From positions 124,001 to 188,000 of the forward strand of contig DKPQ01000019.1 of the NCBI GenBank assembly GCA_002471275.1: a stretch of 64,000 nt of DNA, read 5' to 3'. Below the pieces are notes generated by a model. It was not told where the DNA came from. It saw nothing but the letters and a program-made list of their open reading frames with translations, and searched no databases. The translations under genes and the position numbers were made by a program. This stretch comes from Flammeovirgaceae bacterium UBA7330. Its GTDB lineage: Bacteria > Bacteroidota > Bacteroidia > Cytophagales > Cyclobacteriaceae. This document shows, one piece after another, positions 8,627 to 17,132 of the stretch (positions are counted from its first letter, which is position 1; every line of letters begins with the position of its first letter).

Positions 8627-8842
8627 ATGAAACTCCTGATTTATAAAACCAATATCATGACAAAAAAAGCGGCTAAAAGCCTTGAGCCGCTTTTTAATGA
8701 GTTGCCCGTGGATGACTGGTGTGTTGATATGCACGACAATGACCGGGTGCTGCGTGTTGAAGCCAATGAAAGACTCTCTGAGGATCTGATGATCAGCAGA
8801 CTTTCACAATATGGAATTAGGTGTGAAGAACTTGAAGACTGA
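8627..8842 (+). CDS. HMA-fold-like small protein without CxxC
   Basis: A 71-residue protein whose pattern fits the beta-alpha-beta-beta-alpha-beta ferredoxin-like HMA (copper chaperone) fold: strand KLLIYKTNI, helix MTKKAAKSLEPLFNEL, strand WCVDMHDNDRVLRVEA, helix SEDLMISRLSQYG, strand IRCEELED. The metal-binding CxxC normally between the first strand and helix is replaced by NIMT, so metal binding by the usual site is not expected. A terminator-like hairpin lies at 8664-8695 inside the coding region. The MDR oxidoreductase starts 6 bp after the stop. Confidence 0.75.
   Translation: MKLLIYKTNIMTKKAAKSLEPLFNELPVDDWCVDMHDNDRVLRVEANERLSEDLMISRLSQYGIRCEELED
8664..8695 (+). terminator. terminator-like hairpin inside the HMA-like gene
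   Basis: A perfect 11-bp stem (AAAAAGCGGCT at 8664-8674, AGCCGCTTTTT at 8685-8695) with a 10-nt loop has the exact form of a bidirectional rho-independent terminator with A- and T-tracts. It lies 38 nt into the HMA-like coding sequence. It may end transcripts from the upstream small-gene run or act as an attenuator relieved by translating ribosomes. Confidence 0.6.
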
Positions 8843-8848
8843 GATCTT

Positions 8849-9826
8849 ATGAAAGCGATTAGGTACAATGATTATGGAGCACCGGATGTGCTCCGTTATC
8901 AGGAGATAGAAAAGCCAATTCCAGAAGATAAGGAGATTCTTATCAAGGTAAAGTCAGCTTCTGTGAATCCGCTCGATTGGCACATGATGCGTGGTAGGCC
9001 TCTTTTTATGCGTGTATCTACCGGATTGAGTAAGCCCAAGCACAATGGACTTGGTGCAGATGTTTCTGGGGTGGTAGAATCCGTAGGCGCAGGTGTAACA
9101 AAGTTTAGTCCTGGTGATGAAGTATTTGGTGATGTTTTCGAAACAGGCCTTGGTTCATTGGCTGAGTTTGCTAAAACCAGGGAGGATAAGCTTGTCTTGA
9201 AACCAAAGGAACTAAGCTTCGATGAGGCTGCCGCTGTGCCTGTGGCTGCGATTACCGCCTTGCAGGGATTGCGAGACACAGGAAGAATACAGTCCGGGCA
9301 ATCGGTTTTGGTCAATGGCGCATCGGGTGGTGTGGGTTCGTTTGCCGTACAAATCGCCAAATCATTTGGAGCTCAGGTGACAGGGGTATGTAGCACCCGC
9401 AACCTCAAGTTGATAGAATCCATTGGAGCCGATCATGCCATTGATTACACAAAAGAAGATTTTGCAAATAAGGAGGATAAATACGATCTGATATTCGATG
9501 CGGTAGGAAACAGATCCGTTCCTGATTTGGCAAAGGCGCTTAAGCTAAACGGGAGATGTGTCATTGCTGGATTCACCAATATGTCCAGGTTGATGCACCA
9601 TATTTTCCGGGGAGCCTGGGAATCAAAAACCTCGTCGAAGTGGGTTGGACTCATGCCAACGGCTCATATGGAGCAGAAAGATTTGGAATTTCTTGCGGAT
9701 CTTTTAGCCGCCAATAAGGTCCATTCCGTAATAGACAGGGTATATCCATTAGAAAAGGCCGCTGAAGCCATTGAGTACCTTGAAACAGGTCACGCGAGAG
9801 GCAAGGTGGTGATTCAAATTAGTTGA
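8849..9826 (+). CDS. NAD(P)-dependent MDR oxidoreductase (quinone reductase-like)
   Basis: A 325-residue medium-chain dehydrogenase/reductase. It has the GroES-like N-terminus (MKAIRYNDYGAPDVLRYQEI, VNPLDWHMMRG), the GADVSGVVESVGAGV segment, and a Rossmann domain whose NAD(P) site reads SVLVNGASGGVGSFAVQIAK. It lacks the structural zinc cysteines, so it belongs to the zinc-free quinone oxidoreductase/enoyl reductase branch. It ends RGKVVIQIS as is typical. It reduces an alpha,beta-unsaturated carbonyl or quinone; the exact substrate is unknown. It lies 6 bp after the HMA-like gene. Confidence 0.92.
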   Translation: MKAIRYNDYGAPDVLRYQEIEKPIPEDKEILIKVKSASVNPLDWHMMRGRPLFMRVSTGLSKPKHNGLGADVSGVVESVGAGVTKFSPGDEVFGDVFETGLGSLAEFAKTREDKLVLKPKELSFDEAAAVPVAAITALQGLRDTGRIQSGQSVLVNGASGGVGSFAVQIAKSFGAQVTGVCSTRNLKLIESIGADHAIDYTKEDFANKEDKYDLIFDAVGNRSVPDLAKALKLNGRCVIAGFTNMSRLMHHIFRGAWESKTSSKWVGLMPTAHMEQKDLEFLADLLAANKVHSVIDRVYPLEKAAEAIEYLETGHARGKVVIQIS

Positions 9827-9831
9827 TAAGG

Positions 9832-11310
9832 ATGAGATTGTTTTTGTTAGCACTTATTTTGCCAGGTGTCTGTTTCTACACGATGGCAGAAGATTTTCAG
9901 GCGGTGGTTCTGGATGATAAAACAGGTGAACCCCTGCCATTCTCAACCATTTCCATCGAAGGAACTTATTCGGGTACTGTAGCCAATGCTGAGGGCTTTT
10001 TTCACCTGGATCCTGGTGCCATTGGTAAAAACAAGACGATCATCATTACTCATCTTGGGTATGAACCAAAGAAGATAACCGTGGAACAGCTAAGGGCTAT
10101 GAGTGAAATCAGGTTAAAACCATCTTCTATTCAACTGAGTGAAATAGCGGTGTATGCAGATAAGCTGACCGCCAGAGAAATACTGGAGCGAACGCGTGAT
10201 AGGTTTCCGGAAAATCATCCAAAACTACCGATGAAGAGAGAACTGTTCCTTCATCGTTTTGAGAAGGCCAGGTTTCCCCGGGAGAACCAGCTTAATATTA
10301 AATCTTCGGATTTTGTTGGTCTGGATAAGAAGACCGTAAAGGATTTTCTCCAAAAGCTACCAGAGGACTTTATTGAATACCAGGATGCGATACTGAATTA
10401 TTATACGAGTGGGTCTGAGAAAAAAGTCATCCCAATAGAAGGGATCTCCATGGAGGAAGGTGCCGCAGCAGATATGATGAAGGAATTTGAAACACATCTT
10501 CTGGATTTATTTGAGGATATTGATATCACCAATCAGCAGGAGGATCTTTACTATAAATTCAGGACGGGTATATTTAGCTTCAAAGCAGACGATCCGGCAG
10601 AGATTTCTATGGCTGAAATCCTGAATGATTCGCTACATTATCTTGTTCCAAGCAGAGACATCAACGCAATTTTATCCTTCTTGCTTAAAGATTATTCTGA
10701 TATAGAGGGCAAAAACTGGGAGTTCATCACCAGCCCTGGAAAGTATATTTATTCTTTGGAAGGTCTTACACTCAATCACGATCGGTGGGTTTATCACATT
10801 ACTTTCACCCCAAAAAGCCGTGGCTTGTTTCAGGGTGAGATCTTTGTGGATAGTGAAGATTTTGGTGTTCATCAAGTTTCCTATGAGTTCACCGATGGTA
10901 AATACAGTGAGCGTTTTCAGGTCCTGGGCATGGGACATTCCATGGATTACAAGAAAGGTCATGTGATCTTTCAGAAAACTGAAAGTGGTTACTACACCAA
11001 ATACATCAGGGCAGAGCAAAAGGAGCGAGCTTCTATAGATAGAGATTTCATCATTATGAAGAAGGAAAAACGCTTCATGTGGGACAAAACGCTCAATGAA
11101 ATCAAAATGCATGCGGAAATGAGTTTTGATATGCACAACCAGTGGGAGCTGCTGATCATGGATAATAAGCCAATAGATGAGGAACAGATCTCAGCAATTG
11201 AGCAGCCCAAATTTGTCAGGTTTAAGAAGAAGCTGGTTTACGATCCCAAAATGTGGGAAAGCAGGACCGTGCTGGTGCCAACAGCAGAGCTCAAGCAATT
11301 TAGCAGATAG
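9832..11310 (+). CDS. exported carboxypeptidase-regulatory-like domain protein
   Basis: A 492-residue exported protein. I take the ATG at 9832, giving signal peptide MRLFLLALILPGVCFYTMA; a TTG three codons upstream overlaps the previous stop and is less likely. Residues ~22-105 are a CarboxypepD_reg-like beta-sandwich (DDKTGEPLPFSTISIEGTYSGTVANAEGFF), followed by a long domain with alternating beta strands seen in many Bacteroidota outer-surface proteins. No TonB plug or barrel follows, so it is not a SusC receptor. Function unknown; probably envelope-associated. Confidence 0.88.
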   Translation: MRLFLLALILPGVCFYTMAEDFQAVVLDDKTGEPLPFSTISIEGTYSGTVANAEGFFHLDPGAIGKNKTIIITHLGYEPKKITVEQLRAMSEIRLKPSSIQLSEIAVYADKLTAREILERTRDRFPENHPKLPMKRELFLHRFEKARFPRENQLNIKSSDFVGLDKKTVKDFLQKLPEDFIEYQDAILNYYTSGSEKKVIPIEGISMEEGAAADMMKEFETHLLDLFEDIDITNQQEDLYYKFRTGIFSFKADDPAEISMAEILNDSLHYLVPSRDINAILSFLLKDYSDIEGKNWEFITSPGKYIYSLEGLTLNHDRWVYHITFTPKSRGLFQGEIFVDSEDFGVHQVSYEFTDGKYSERFQVLGMGHSMDYKKGHVIFQKTESGYYTKYIRAEQKERASIDRDFIIMKKEKRFMWDKTLNEIKMHAEMSFDMHNQWELLIMDNKPIDEEQISAIEQPKFVRFKKKLVYDPKMWESRTVLVPTAELKQFSR

Positions 11311-11328
11311 ATGGTAGTAGGTTAATCT

Positions 11329-11901
11329 TTAGTTTTCTTCCCGAGCCTTAATTCTTTCCTTTTTCTTTTTGGCCCTGGCTTTTTTGCGGATCTTCTTTTT
11401 ACGCTGATTGTCCTTGATAAGTACTTTTCTCACAGAAATTCCCACCTGATCCTTAAACCAATTGTCTCTTCCTGAAATGTTGATGTTGGGTTTGTAGTCC
11501 AGGGAAACATTGGCTCCCAATAGGGTGAGCTCCGCACCAATCATCAGGTCTGCCCCAAAGGTTTCGTTGCCATAGGTTGTGATCACCTCCCTGCTAAGAG
11601 GATCTTTTCTAAACGACTCCTCAATACCAAACGATAGACCGGCACCTGTATAGAGATTTAGCCTTTTGGTGATCAGGGGAATGTGGTTTTTTACCAGGCC
11701 ATGCATTGCGGTGTTCCTGTCAAAATCTGACTGTACGATACCTTCCAGTGTTACATTATTAAAGATCCTTTGCTGCATGCTTACACCCAGCATTCGGCGA
11801 TCATCATTTGCGAGCCGAAGTCCCAGGGTAGTGCCGTATTTCTGTGCCAGCAACGGACTTGTTCCTATACATAGGACCAGTATAAGGGTCAATCTAATCA
11901 T
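11329..11901 (-). CDS. exported outer-membrane beta-barrel-like protein with basic tail
   Basis: A 190-residue protein with signal peptide MIRLTLILVLCIGTSPLLAQ. The mature part alternates like a small beta-barrel (TLEGIVQSDFDRN, LNLYTGAGLSFGIE, TFGADLMIGAELTLLGANVSLDYKP). The last ~30 residues are an extreme Lys/Arg stretch (KKIRKKARAKKKKERIKARE), unusual for a barrel end, possibly periplasmic and binding peptidoglycan, LPS or DNA. It converges with the preceding gene. Not assigned to a named family. Confidence 0.8.
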   Translation of the reverse strand: MIRLTLILVLCIGTSPLLAQKYGTTLGLRLANDDRRMLGVSMQQRIFNNVTLEGIVQSDFDRNTAMHGLVKNHIPLITKRLNLYTGAGLSFGIEESFRKDPLSREVITTYGNETFGADLMIGAELTLLGANVSLDYKPNINISGRDNWFKDQVGISVRKVLIKDNQRKKKIRKKARAKKKKERIKAREEN

Positions 11902-12198
11902 ATACCTGTTTTTTTAAACCCAGGTACCACTAACGTAGCTTTGGACCTTTATGTTATAATTGATGGTTAGAATACATTCACAACTTTTACATGCATTTCC
12001 ATGTTTTTTTTACTCTTAAAAAGCACCGGGTACTATGAATAGCTTACATTAAACAAGATGTACAGCACAAGACCTTTCATCACATTTCCGGTATTTAGTC
12101 AACCATTTCTGAACCGGGAACGTTGATGATTAAAATATTTGCTACTGGTGAACGTCTGGTAAGCTAAACCCATTTTAAACAACCTGTGAATTATTACG

Positions 12199-14550
12199 AT
12201 GATATATGAGGGTAAACAAATACCATTTCCTGCCGTCGTGCAGACCAGTTTTTTCAAGATCATAGAAGACATGGAGCGTAAGACAAATGATCCGGATGAG
12301 AATTTGTCTAACTATGCCAGGACACTATTGGAAGAAGTTAACCAGTTTCCTGAATTGAAAGAAGGTATTTCTGATGTTGGTGAACTTCCAAAATATCAGT
12401 CGACAATAGATAAACTAACCAGACATCTCTTTCCTGATACACTCACAGGCAATGAGATCAAGCTTTTGATTCCTCCGTTTCTGTTTCAGCCCCTCAGGAC
12501 TTCAAAAAGATTTGACAACATCATCCAGGCTTCGGGCAAACCCTTTGAATTTGGGATGAAAGATGTGACTGAGGATCAGTTTTATCTCTACTGCTGCTAT
12601 TTTCTGCTTGGAAGTTATTACGGGTATCCTGTCAATACCAGCAGTCCGCAAAAGATTGAAATTTACAACAAGCAACAACGTATTCTTAGGACTTACAAAA
12701 TATTGATCAATGCGGATCTTTGTGAATTCCTACCAACGGAAAAATCCCGGGAGATCACAAAATCAGATTATGAAGAGCTATTGGATGATTTTGAAAACAT
12801 AGATCTATGGAAAGAGAAGTTTCCACCTGACAGCTGGATTATGCGAGGGATCATGATCTTCACTCTGGTAGATGTTACAATCGATCAGTCCATTGGAGCT
12901 ATTTCATCCAATCTGATGGTAAAGTCACCTGATTCTTTCACTAAAGTCAATAACAGCATCAAAAACTTAATGGGTAATGCATCACTGAAGGTAGGTGTAT
13001 TGATGCAAGAAGACAATAAACTGGTCTCCGTAGATCATGATGATATTACCAGTCTTGTACTAAAGAAAGGAGAGTTTATAGATTACATCGGAGGTATGTG
13101 TGAGTACTCTTACGAAGTGCTTGTTGAGAAAAAAGAGCCTCTTATCATCACAGACACGGAAAAGTTCCATGCCGGATCACCCAGTGATTTATCAGCTAAA
13201 CTCATTGACACAGGATTTAAAAGTTATGCGATTTTCCCACTCGTACATGAGGGTGAATCACTGGGCTTTGTAGAGTTGGGTTGTGAAAATCCCTATGATA
13301 TTCATGCTGGTGCTATTGACTTGTTAAAAGATGTATTGCCAGTCATCGCCCTTGCAAACAAAAGGTTTATGACAGAAGAGCAAAACCTGGTAGAGGCGAT
13401 TATACAGCGCGAATACACGACGCTCCACCCTTCTGTAAAATGGCGGTTTGAAGATGAGGCAAGAAAACACATTAAAAAGCAATATCAGGGTGAACAGCTT
13501 GCCTTTAAAGACATTGTTTTTAAGGAGCTGTACCCGCTCTATGGTCAGATGGACATCAAGGGGTCATCAGAGCGTAGAAATGAGGCTGTGAGCAAAGATC
13601 TTATTAAGCAGATCAATGGTGTGGTGAAGGTGTTGGAAGAAGCATTCAAAAAAAGTCTCATGCCAGCATATGAGGAATTGATTCATCGATTAGGAGCCTT
13701 TCAATCGGAGGTTGACGATGAGTTGGCAGCAGGTAGTGAGCATAAAGTGCTTGGCTTTCTCGAAGCGGAAGTGTATCCTGTGCTTGACCACCTGGCAATG
13801 ATCGACAGGACCCTAAAGCCCCTGGTTGAAAAATACTATGCGTTACTTGATCCTGAAGTGAAAACGGTATACGAAGCGAGGAAAGAATATGATCAAACGG
13901 TCAACCGCATCAACAATAAGCTTGCAAACTTCATTGATGAAAAACAGAAGGAAGCACAAAAGATGTTTCCTCATTATTTTGAACGCTATAAGACGGATGG
14001 AATAGAGTTTAATATGTATATCGGGCAGTCCATCACCAGGGCTCAGAAATTTGACCCGGTCTACCTGAAAAACCTGCGTCTGTGGCAAATAAAAGTGATG
14101 ATTGAGATGGAGCAGCATTTTAAAAAGATTCGGACTGAAATGCGAACCCCTATTGAAGTGGCATCACTTATCCTGGTTTACAGCACACCACTTTCTGTTC
14201 ATTTTAGAATGGATGAAAAACAGTTTGATGTGGAAGGAGCTTACAATGCGCGCTACGAAATCATTAAGAAACGGGTAGATAAGGCCCACATCAAAGGAAC
14301 TGGTGAACGGATCACAAAACCAGGTCACATTGCGATTGTATATACCCGGGATCAGGATGCCAGGGAATACAGGACATTCTTGGAGTACTTGCACGCCAAG
14401 GGAGATCTTGAAGAGCAGATTGAGGATTTTGAGCTGGAAGACCTTCAGGGAGTACATGGATTGCGTGCACTCAGGGTTCCGGTAGCTTATCCATCAGAAG
14501 CAGCCAATGAAAAGTGGTTAAAAGAGATAGAAGAAAGGATAATTCGTTAA
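12199..14550 (+). CDS. large cytoplasmic GAF-domain protein
   Basis: A 783-residue protein without signal or membrane segments. An all-helical N-terminal domain (~1-230) is followed by a GAF domain at about residues 255-400 (MGNASLKVGVLMQEDNKLVSV ... SYAIFPLVHEGESLGFVELGCENPYD), then a long helical region (~400-620) and a C-terminal alpha/beta region (IAIVYTRDQDAREYRTFLEYL). No kinase, cyclase, GGDEF or HTH output domain is visible. It is probably a signalling or scaffold protein sensing a small ligand. The 297-bp upstream region shows no other gene. Confidence 0.85.
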   Translation: MIYEGKQIPFPAVVQTSFFKIIEDMERKTNDPDENLSNYARTLLEEVNQFPELKEGISDVGELPKYQSTIDKLTRHLFPDTLTGNEIKLLIPPFLFQPLRTSKRFDNIIQASGKPFEFGMKDVTEDQFYLYCCYFLLGSYYGYPVNTSSPQKIEIYNKQQRILRTYKILINADLCEFLPTEKSREITKSDYEELLDDFENIDLWKEKFPPDSWIMRGIMIFTLVDVTIDQSIGAISSNLMVKSPDSFTKVNNSIKNLMGNASLKVGVLMQEDNKLVSVDHDDITSLVLKKGEFIDYIGGMCEYSYEVLVEKKEPLIITDTEKFHAGSPSDLSAKLIDTGFKSYAIFPLVHEGESLGFVELGCENPYDIHAGAIDLLKDVLPVIALANKRFMTEEQNLVEAIIQREYTTLHPSVKWRFEDEARKHIKKQYQGEQLAFKDIVFKELYPLYGQMDIKGSSERRNEAVSKDLIKQINGVVKVLEEAFKKSLMPAYEELIHRLGAFQSEVDDELAAGSEHKVLGFLEAEVYPVLDHLAMIDRTLKPLVEKYYALLDPEVKTVYEARKEYDQTVNRINNKLANFIDEKQKEAQKMFPHYFERYKTDGIEFNMYIGQSITRAQKFDPVYLKNLRLWQIKVMIEMEQHFKKIRTEMRTPIEVASLILVYSTPLSVHFRMDEKQFDVEGAYNARYEIIKKRVDKAHIKGTGERITKPGHIAIVYTRDQDAREYRTFLEYLHAKGDLEEQIEDFELEDLQGVHGLRALRVPVAYPSEAANEKWLKEIEERIIR

Positions 14551-14591
14551 AATTCCTTTAATTGCCTGATTAACATTTAACCGGACATCCC

Positions 14592-15350
14592 ATGATTTTG
14601 ATCAAATACCCCGTTTTCCTTATACTTTGCCTTGTTGCCTTCATCAGTCATAGCCAGAATAGCACCATTTCATCAAAAGTCTTTGACTGGGAGGAAATAA
14701 AGAACCAGGACAAGGTTTTTACTGGTAATTCGGATGGATTTACCTACCTGGACATTTCGGTAAAGAAGATCCAGCCAAAAGAGACATTGACAATTCCGGG
14801 AGCAGGCATTGAGTCTTTGGTGATCATGAAGTCCGGGAAGCTTGATCAACAGGTGGGTAAACAGAAAGCTTCACTAGGTAAAGGAAGCATCACCCTGGTT
14901 CATTCCAACAAAGCCCTGAAGCTTAGGAATAAAGCAGGTGAGGAGAGTGTTTTTTACCTGATTCAGTGGAAAGGGATCAACGAGCAGCTATATGATAAAG
15001 CACCATATCCTGATGCGGTGATGGTAGATTGGGATACGGTTACTTTTCAGGAAACCACTAAGGGGGGAAGACGCAATATCATGCGCCAGCCTACACCCAT
15101 GCTCAATGAGTTTGAAATGCACGTGACCACTTTAAATGAAGGCATTGCCAGTCATCCTCCACATACTCACCTGGATGAAGAAATCATTTTGGTACGTTTT
15201 GGAGAAGTAGAAGAGCATATTGATGGCGAAACGTTTCCGGCTGACGAAGGGTCATTCATCTTCCTTCGATCCATGGTACCACATGGCATCAGGAATATTG
15301 GCAAAGGCCAATGTGAATATTATGCTTTTCGCTGGATCCCCAGAGAGTGA
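14592..15350 (+). CDS. exported bicupin-like protein
   Basis: A 252-residue protein with signal peptide MILIKYPVFLILCLVAFISHSQ. It holds two cupin-like halves: an N-terminal one lacking the metal ligands, and a C-terminal one at about 170-245 with metal-ligand-like HPPHTHLDEEIILVRFGEVE and a later MVPHGIRNIG His. Exported cupins next to glycan genes often act as lyases or isomerases, or simply bind sugars. Its stop touches the stop of the converging gene. Function is inferred from the fold only. Confidence 0.87.
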   Translation: MILIKYPVFLILCLVAFISHSQNSTISSKVFDWEEIKNQDKVFTGNSDGFTYLDISVKKIQPKETLTIPGAGIESLVIMKSGKLDQQVGKQKASLGKGSITLVHSNKALKLRNKAGEESVFYLIQWKGINEQLYDKAPYPDAVMVDWDTVTFQETTKGGRRNIMRQPTPMLNEFEMHVTTLNEGIASHPPHTHLDEEIILVRFGEVEEHIDGETFPADEGSFIFLRSMVPHGIRNIGKGQCEYYAFRWIPRE

Positions 15351-17009
15351 TCAGCTGGCAACTTTCAACAACCATTGAGCGGTGCCTGGTTCCAAATCAA
15401 CATCAATTCCTTCCATAAGCTGAGTCCCGGAATAGATATTAGACGCTCCTGATGCTATATTGATCAGCTCGTATTTCGAATCAGGATCAGGCGTAAACCA
15501 TTCAGGAAATTGGTTGATCCTCGGCCAGTCAAAAGGTAAATTCAGAATGGTTTGATGCCTTTTTGTATCGAATTTCAACTTTCCTGACCAGGGATCATCG
15601 GTTTGAATACTAATTGCCAGGTAATCGCCCATATTTGAAACACCAGGCTGGATGTCTGCCCGCCAGGGTTGCACAGTCATGCCCTGAGTCTTCCAGAAAC
15701 AATACATGATGGTGGTTCTAGCAAAGTTTCCGTCACCGTGCCATCCTTCTATGATTCCTGAATCACGCCAGATCTCTGTATCTGGCCTGTGACTTGAGTC
15801 CTGCATTGACCACATCACCTGTATTTCGCTGTCTACCCATTCTGCAGCTGCTTGTTCCGGCTCCCTGTTGTAGAGGTTGAGTGCTCCTTCTATGGCATCT
15901 GCATAGCCATCTGCAGACCCTCGTTCCCAATCAAAGTTACGGTAGGAAGTGTTCAGCGCATTCAAAGCCTTTATTGTTGCATCTTTATAAGCCTGTCTGG
16001 AATCCAGTTGATAGACTGTGTAAATGCCATTGAGATTATAACCAAAATTATCTGCAATGCCTTTATTGACAATCTCGCCGGTTTGAGGATTGATCACATT
16101 GTAAAACAGTCCATCCTCATTTCTCCCAACTTCGAGGATCCTGTCCAGCATCTGGTGAATAGGCGAGAGGTATTCACCTTTTTTTTCTGGTCTGGCATAG
16201 CTCACCGTGGCGTAGAGTTCACAAAGTCCTGATACGACTTCACAACCGTGATCACGTAGCCTGAGCTCCTTAAAATGCGTGGTAGGGTGCTGATCGCCCA
16301 GTAAATAATAGTCTCCCAGTCGAATGGCCCATTCCAGGTATTTATCCTCACCGGTCATCCAATAGATCCGGGAGAGTGCCTGGAGCATTTCTCCATTTAA
16401 TTCCACATTGGTGGAGACAATCTTTCCATATTTGGTTTCCACCGGAGCATGTTTCCACATGTCATCCAGGATGCCAATCATGCGCTCAGACCAGGGACTT
16501 TCACCCAGCCACTCCGTCAATGGTAACAACCCATCCTTGATGTATTCTGATGAACCAAAAAGGATTTCAGCCATATCCACTTCCGGGTTTTCAAAACCTT
16601 TTTTACTAAAAGAGTAGGTGTCGGGCATACGATCTACACGGGAGGTGAGCGCAGTTTCCTTGTCAAGCATATCCTTCATTCTCCCATCGAAGCGTGCCTG
16701 ATCAGTCAGCGCAGCCGTGAGAACCATAAAAGGATAGTTATCAGCTGCTGCATCCTTGGCATTCCAGATGTCCTTACTGCCTGTCAGATTTCTGGGGATC
16801 AATCCTGATTCAGGGTCAGCCTCTTTCAACCAGTCATCGACCAGTTTTTTACATCTTTCCAGCCCTTCATTTACCAGCTGGCCGTTCGCCTTTGCTTCTT
16901 CAAAAGCGGCTTGCTCCCTGGGCGTAAGATCCGGACCCTGAGGAGAAGAGCAGGAGATGAAAAGACCAAAAAGAAAGAGCGTGCAGATATGTTCTTTGGG
17001 TAGGGACAT
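15351..17009 (-). CDS. lipoprotein with (alpha/alpha) six-hairpin glycosidase-like fold
   Basis: A 552-residue lipoprotein; the lipobox is LFISC (Cys 20). The body has the helical hairpin pattern of (alpha/alpha)6 barrels, with characteristic runs such as MLQALSRIYWMTGEDKYLEWAIRLGDYYL and FGYNLNGIYTVYQLD, and a C-terminal beta domain from ~460 (MGDYLAISIQTDDPWSGKLKFD), as in heparinase- or GH88/GH127-like enzymes. I cannot assign a CAZy family or name catalytic residues with confidence. It lies between a cupin and the GH20/sulfatase pair, which suggests a role in extracellular glycan breakdown. Confidence 0.82.
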   Translation of the reverse strand: MSLPKEHICTLFLFGLFISCSSPQGPDLTPREQAAFEEAKANGQLVNEGLERCKKLVDDWLKEADPESGLIPRNLTGSKDIWNAKDAAADNYPFMVLTAALTDQARFDGRMKDMLDKETALTSRVDRMPDTYSFSKKGFENPEVDMAEILFGSSEYIKDGLLPLTEWLGESPWSERMIGILDDMWKHAPVETKYGKIVSTNVELNGEMLQALSRIYWMTGEDKYLEWAIRLGDYYLLGDQHPTTHFKELRLRDHGCEVVSGLCELYATVSYARPEKKGEYLSPIHQMLDRILEVGRNEDGLFYNVINPQTGEIVNKGIADNFGYNLNGIYTVYQLDSRQAYKDATIKALNALNTSYRNFDWERGSADGYADAIEGALNLYNREPEQAAAEWVDSEIQVMWSMQDSSHRPDTEIWRDSGIIEGWHGDGNFARTTIMYCFWKTQGMTVQPWRADIQPGVSNMGDYLAISIQTDDPWSGKLKFDTKRHQTILNLPFDWPRINQFPEWFTPDPDSKYELINIASGASNIYSGTQLMEGIDVDLEPGTAQWLLKVAS

Positions 17010-17132
17010 AGAATTTGGGTTAATTCCGGAAGTTATTCATTCAATAATTAATACCCAAAACACGGATATGCTGATTCTTTGAAAAGCATTGTTTTCGGTC
17101 GTCAGCATTATTTCATTAATTTCCCGCCTATT

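Noticed and set aside
8899..9360. 153-codon open frame on the minus strand
   Set aside because: Lies fully within the MDR oxidoreductase gene in another frame, with Ser/Pro/Thr-rich translation typical of a shadow.
11902..12198. Possible gene or RNA in the 297-bp gap
   Set aside because: Only very short frames (22 codons or fewer) and no hairpin of note.
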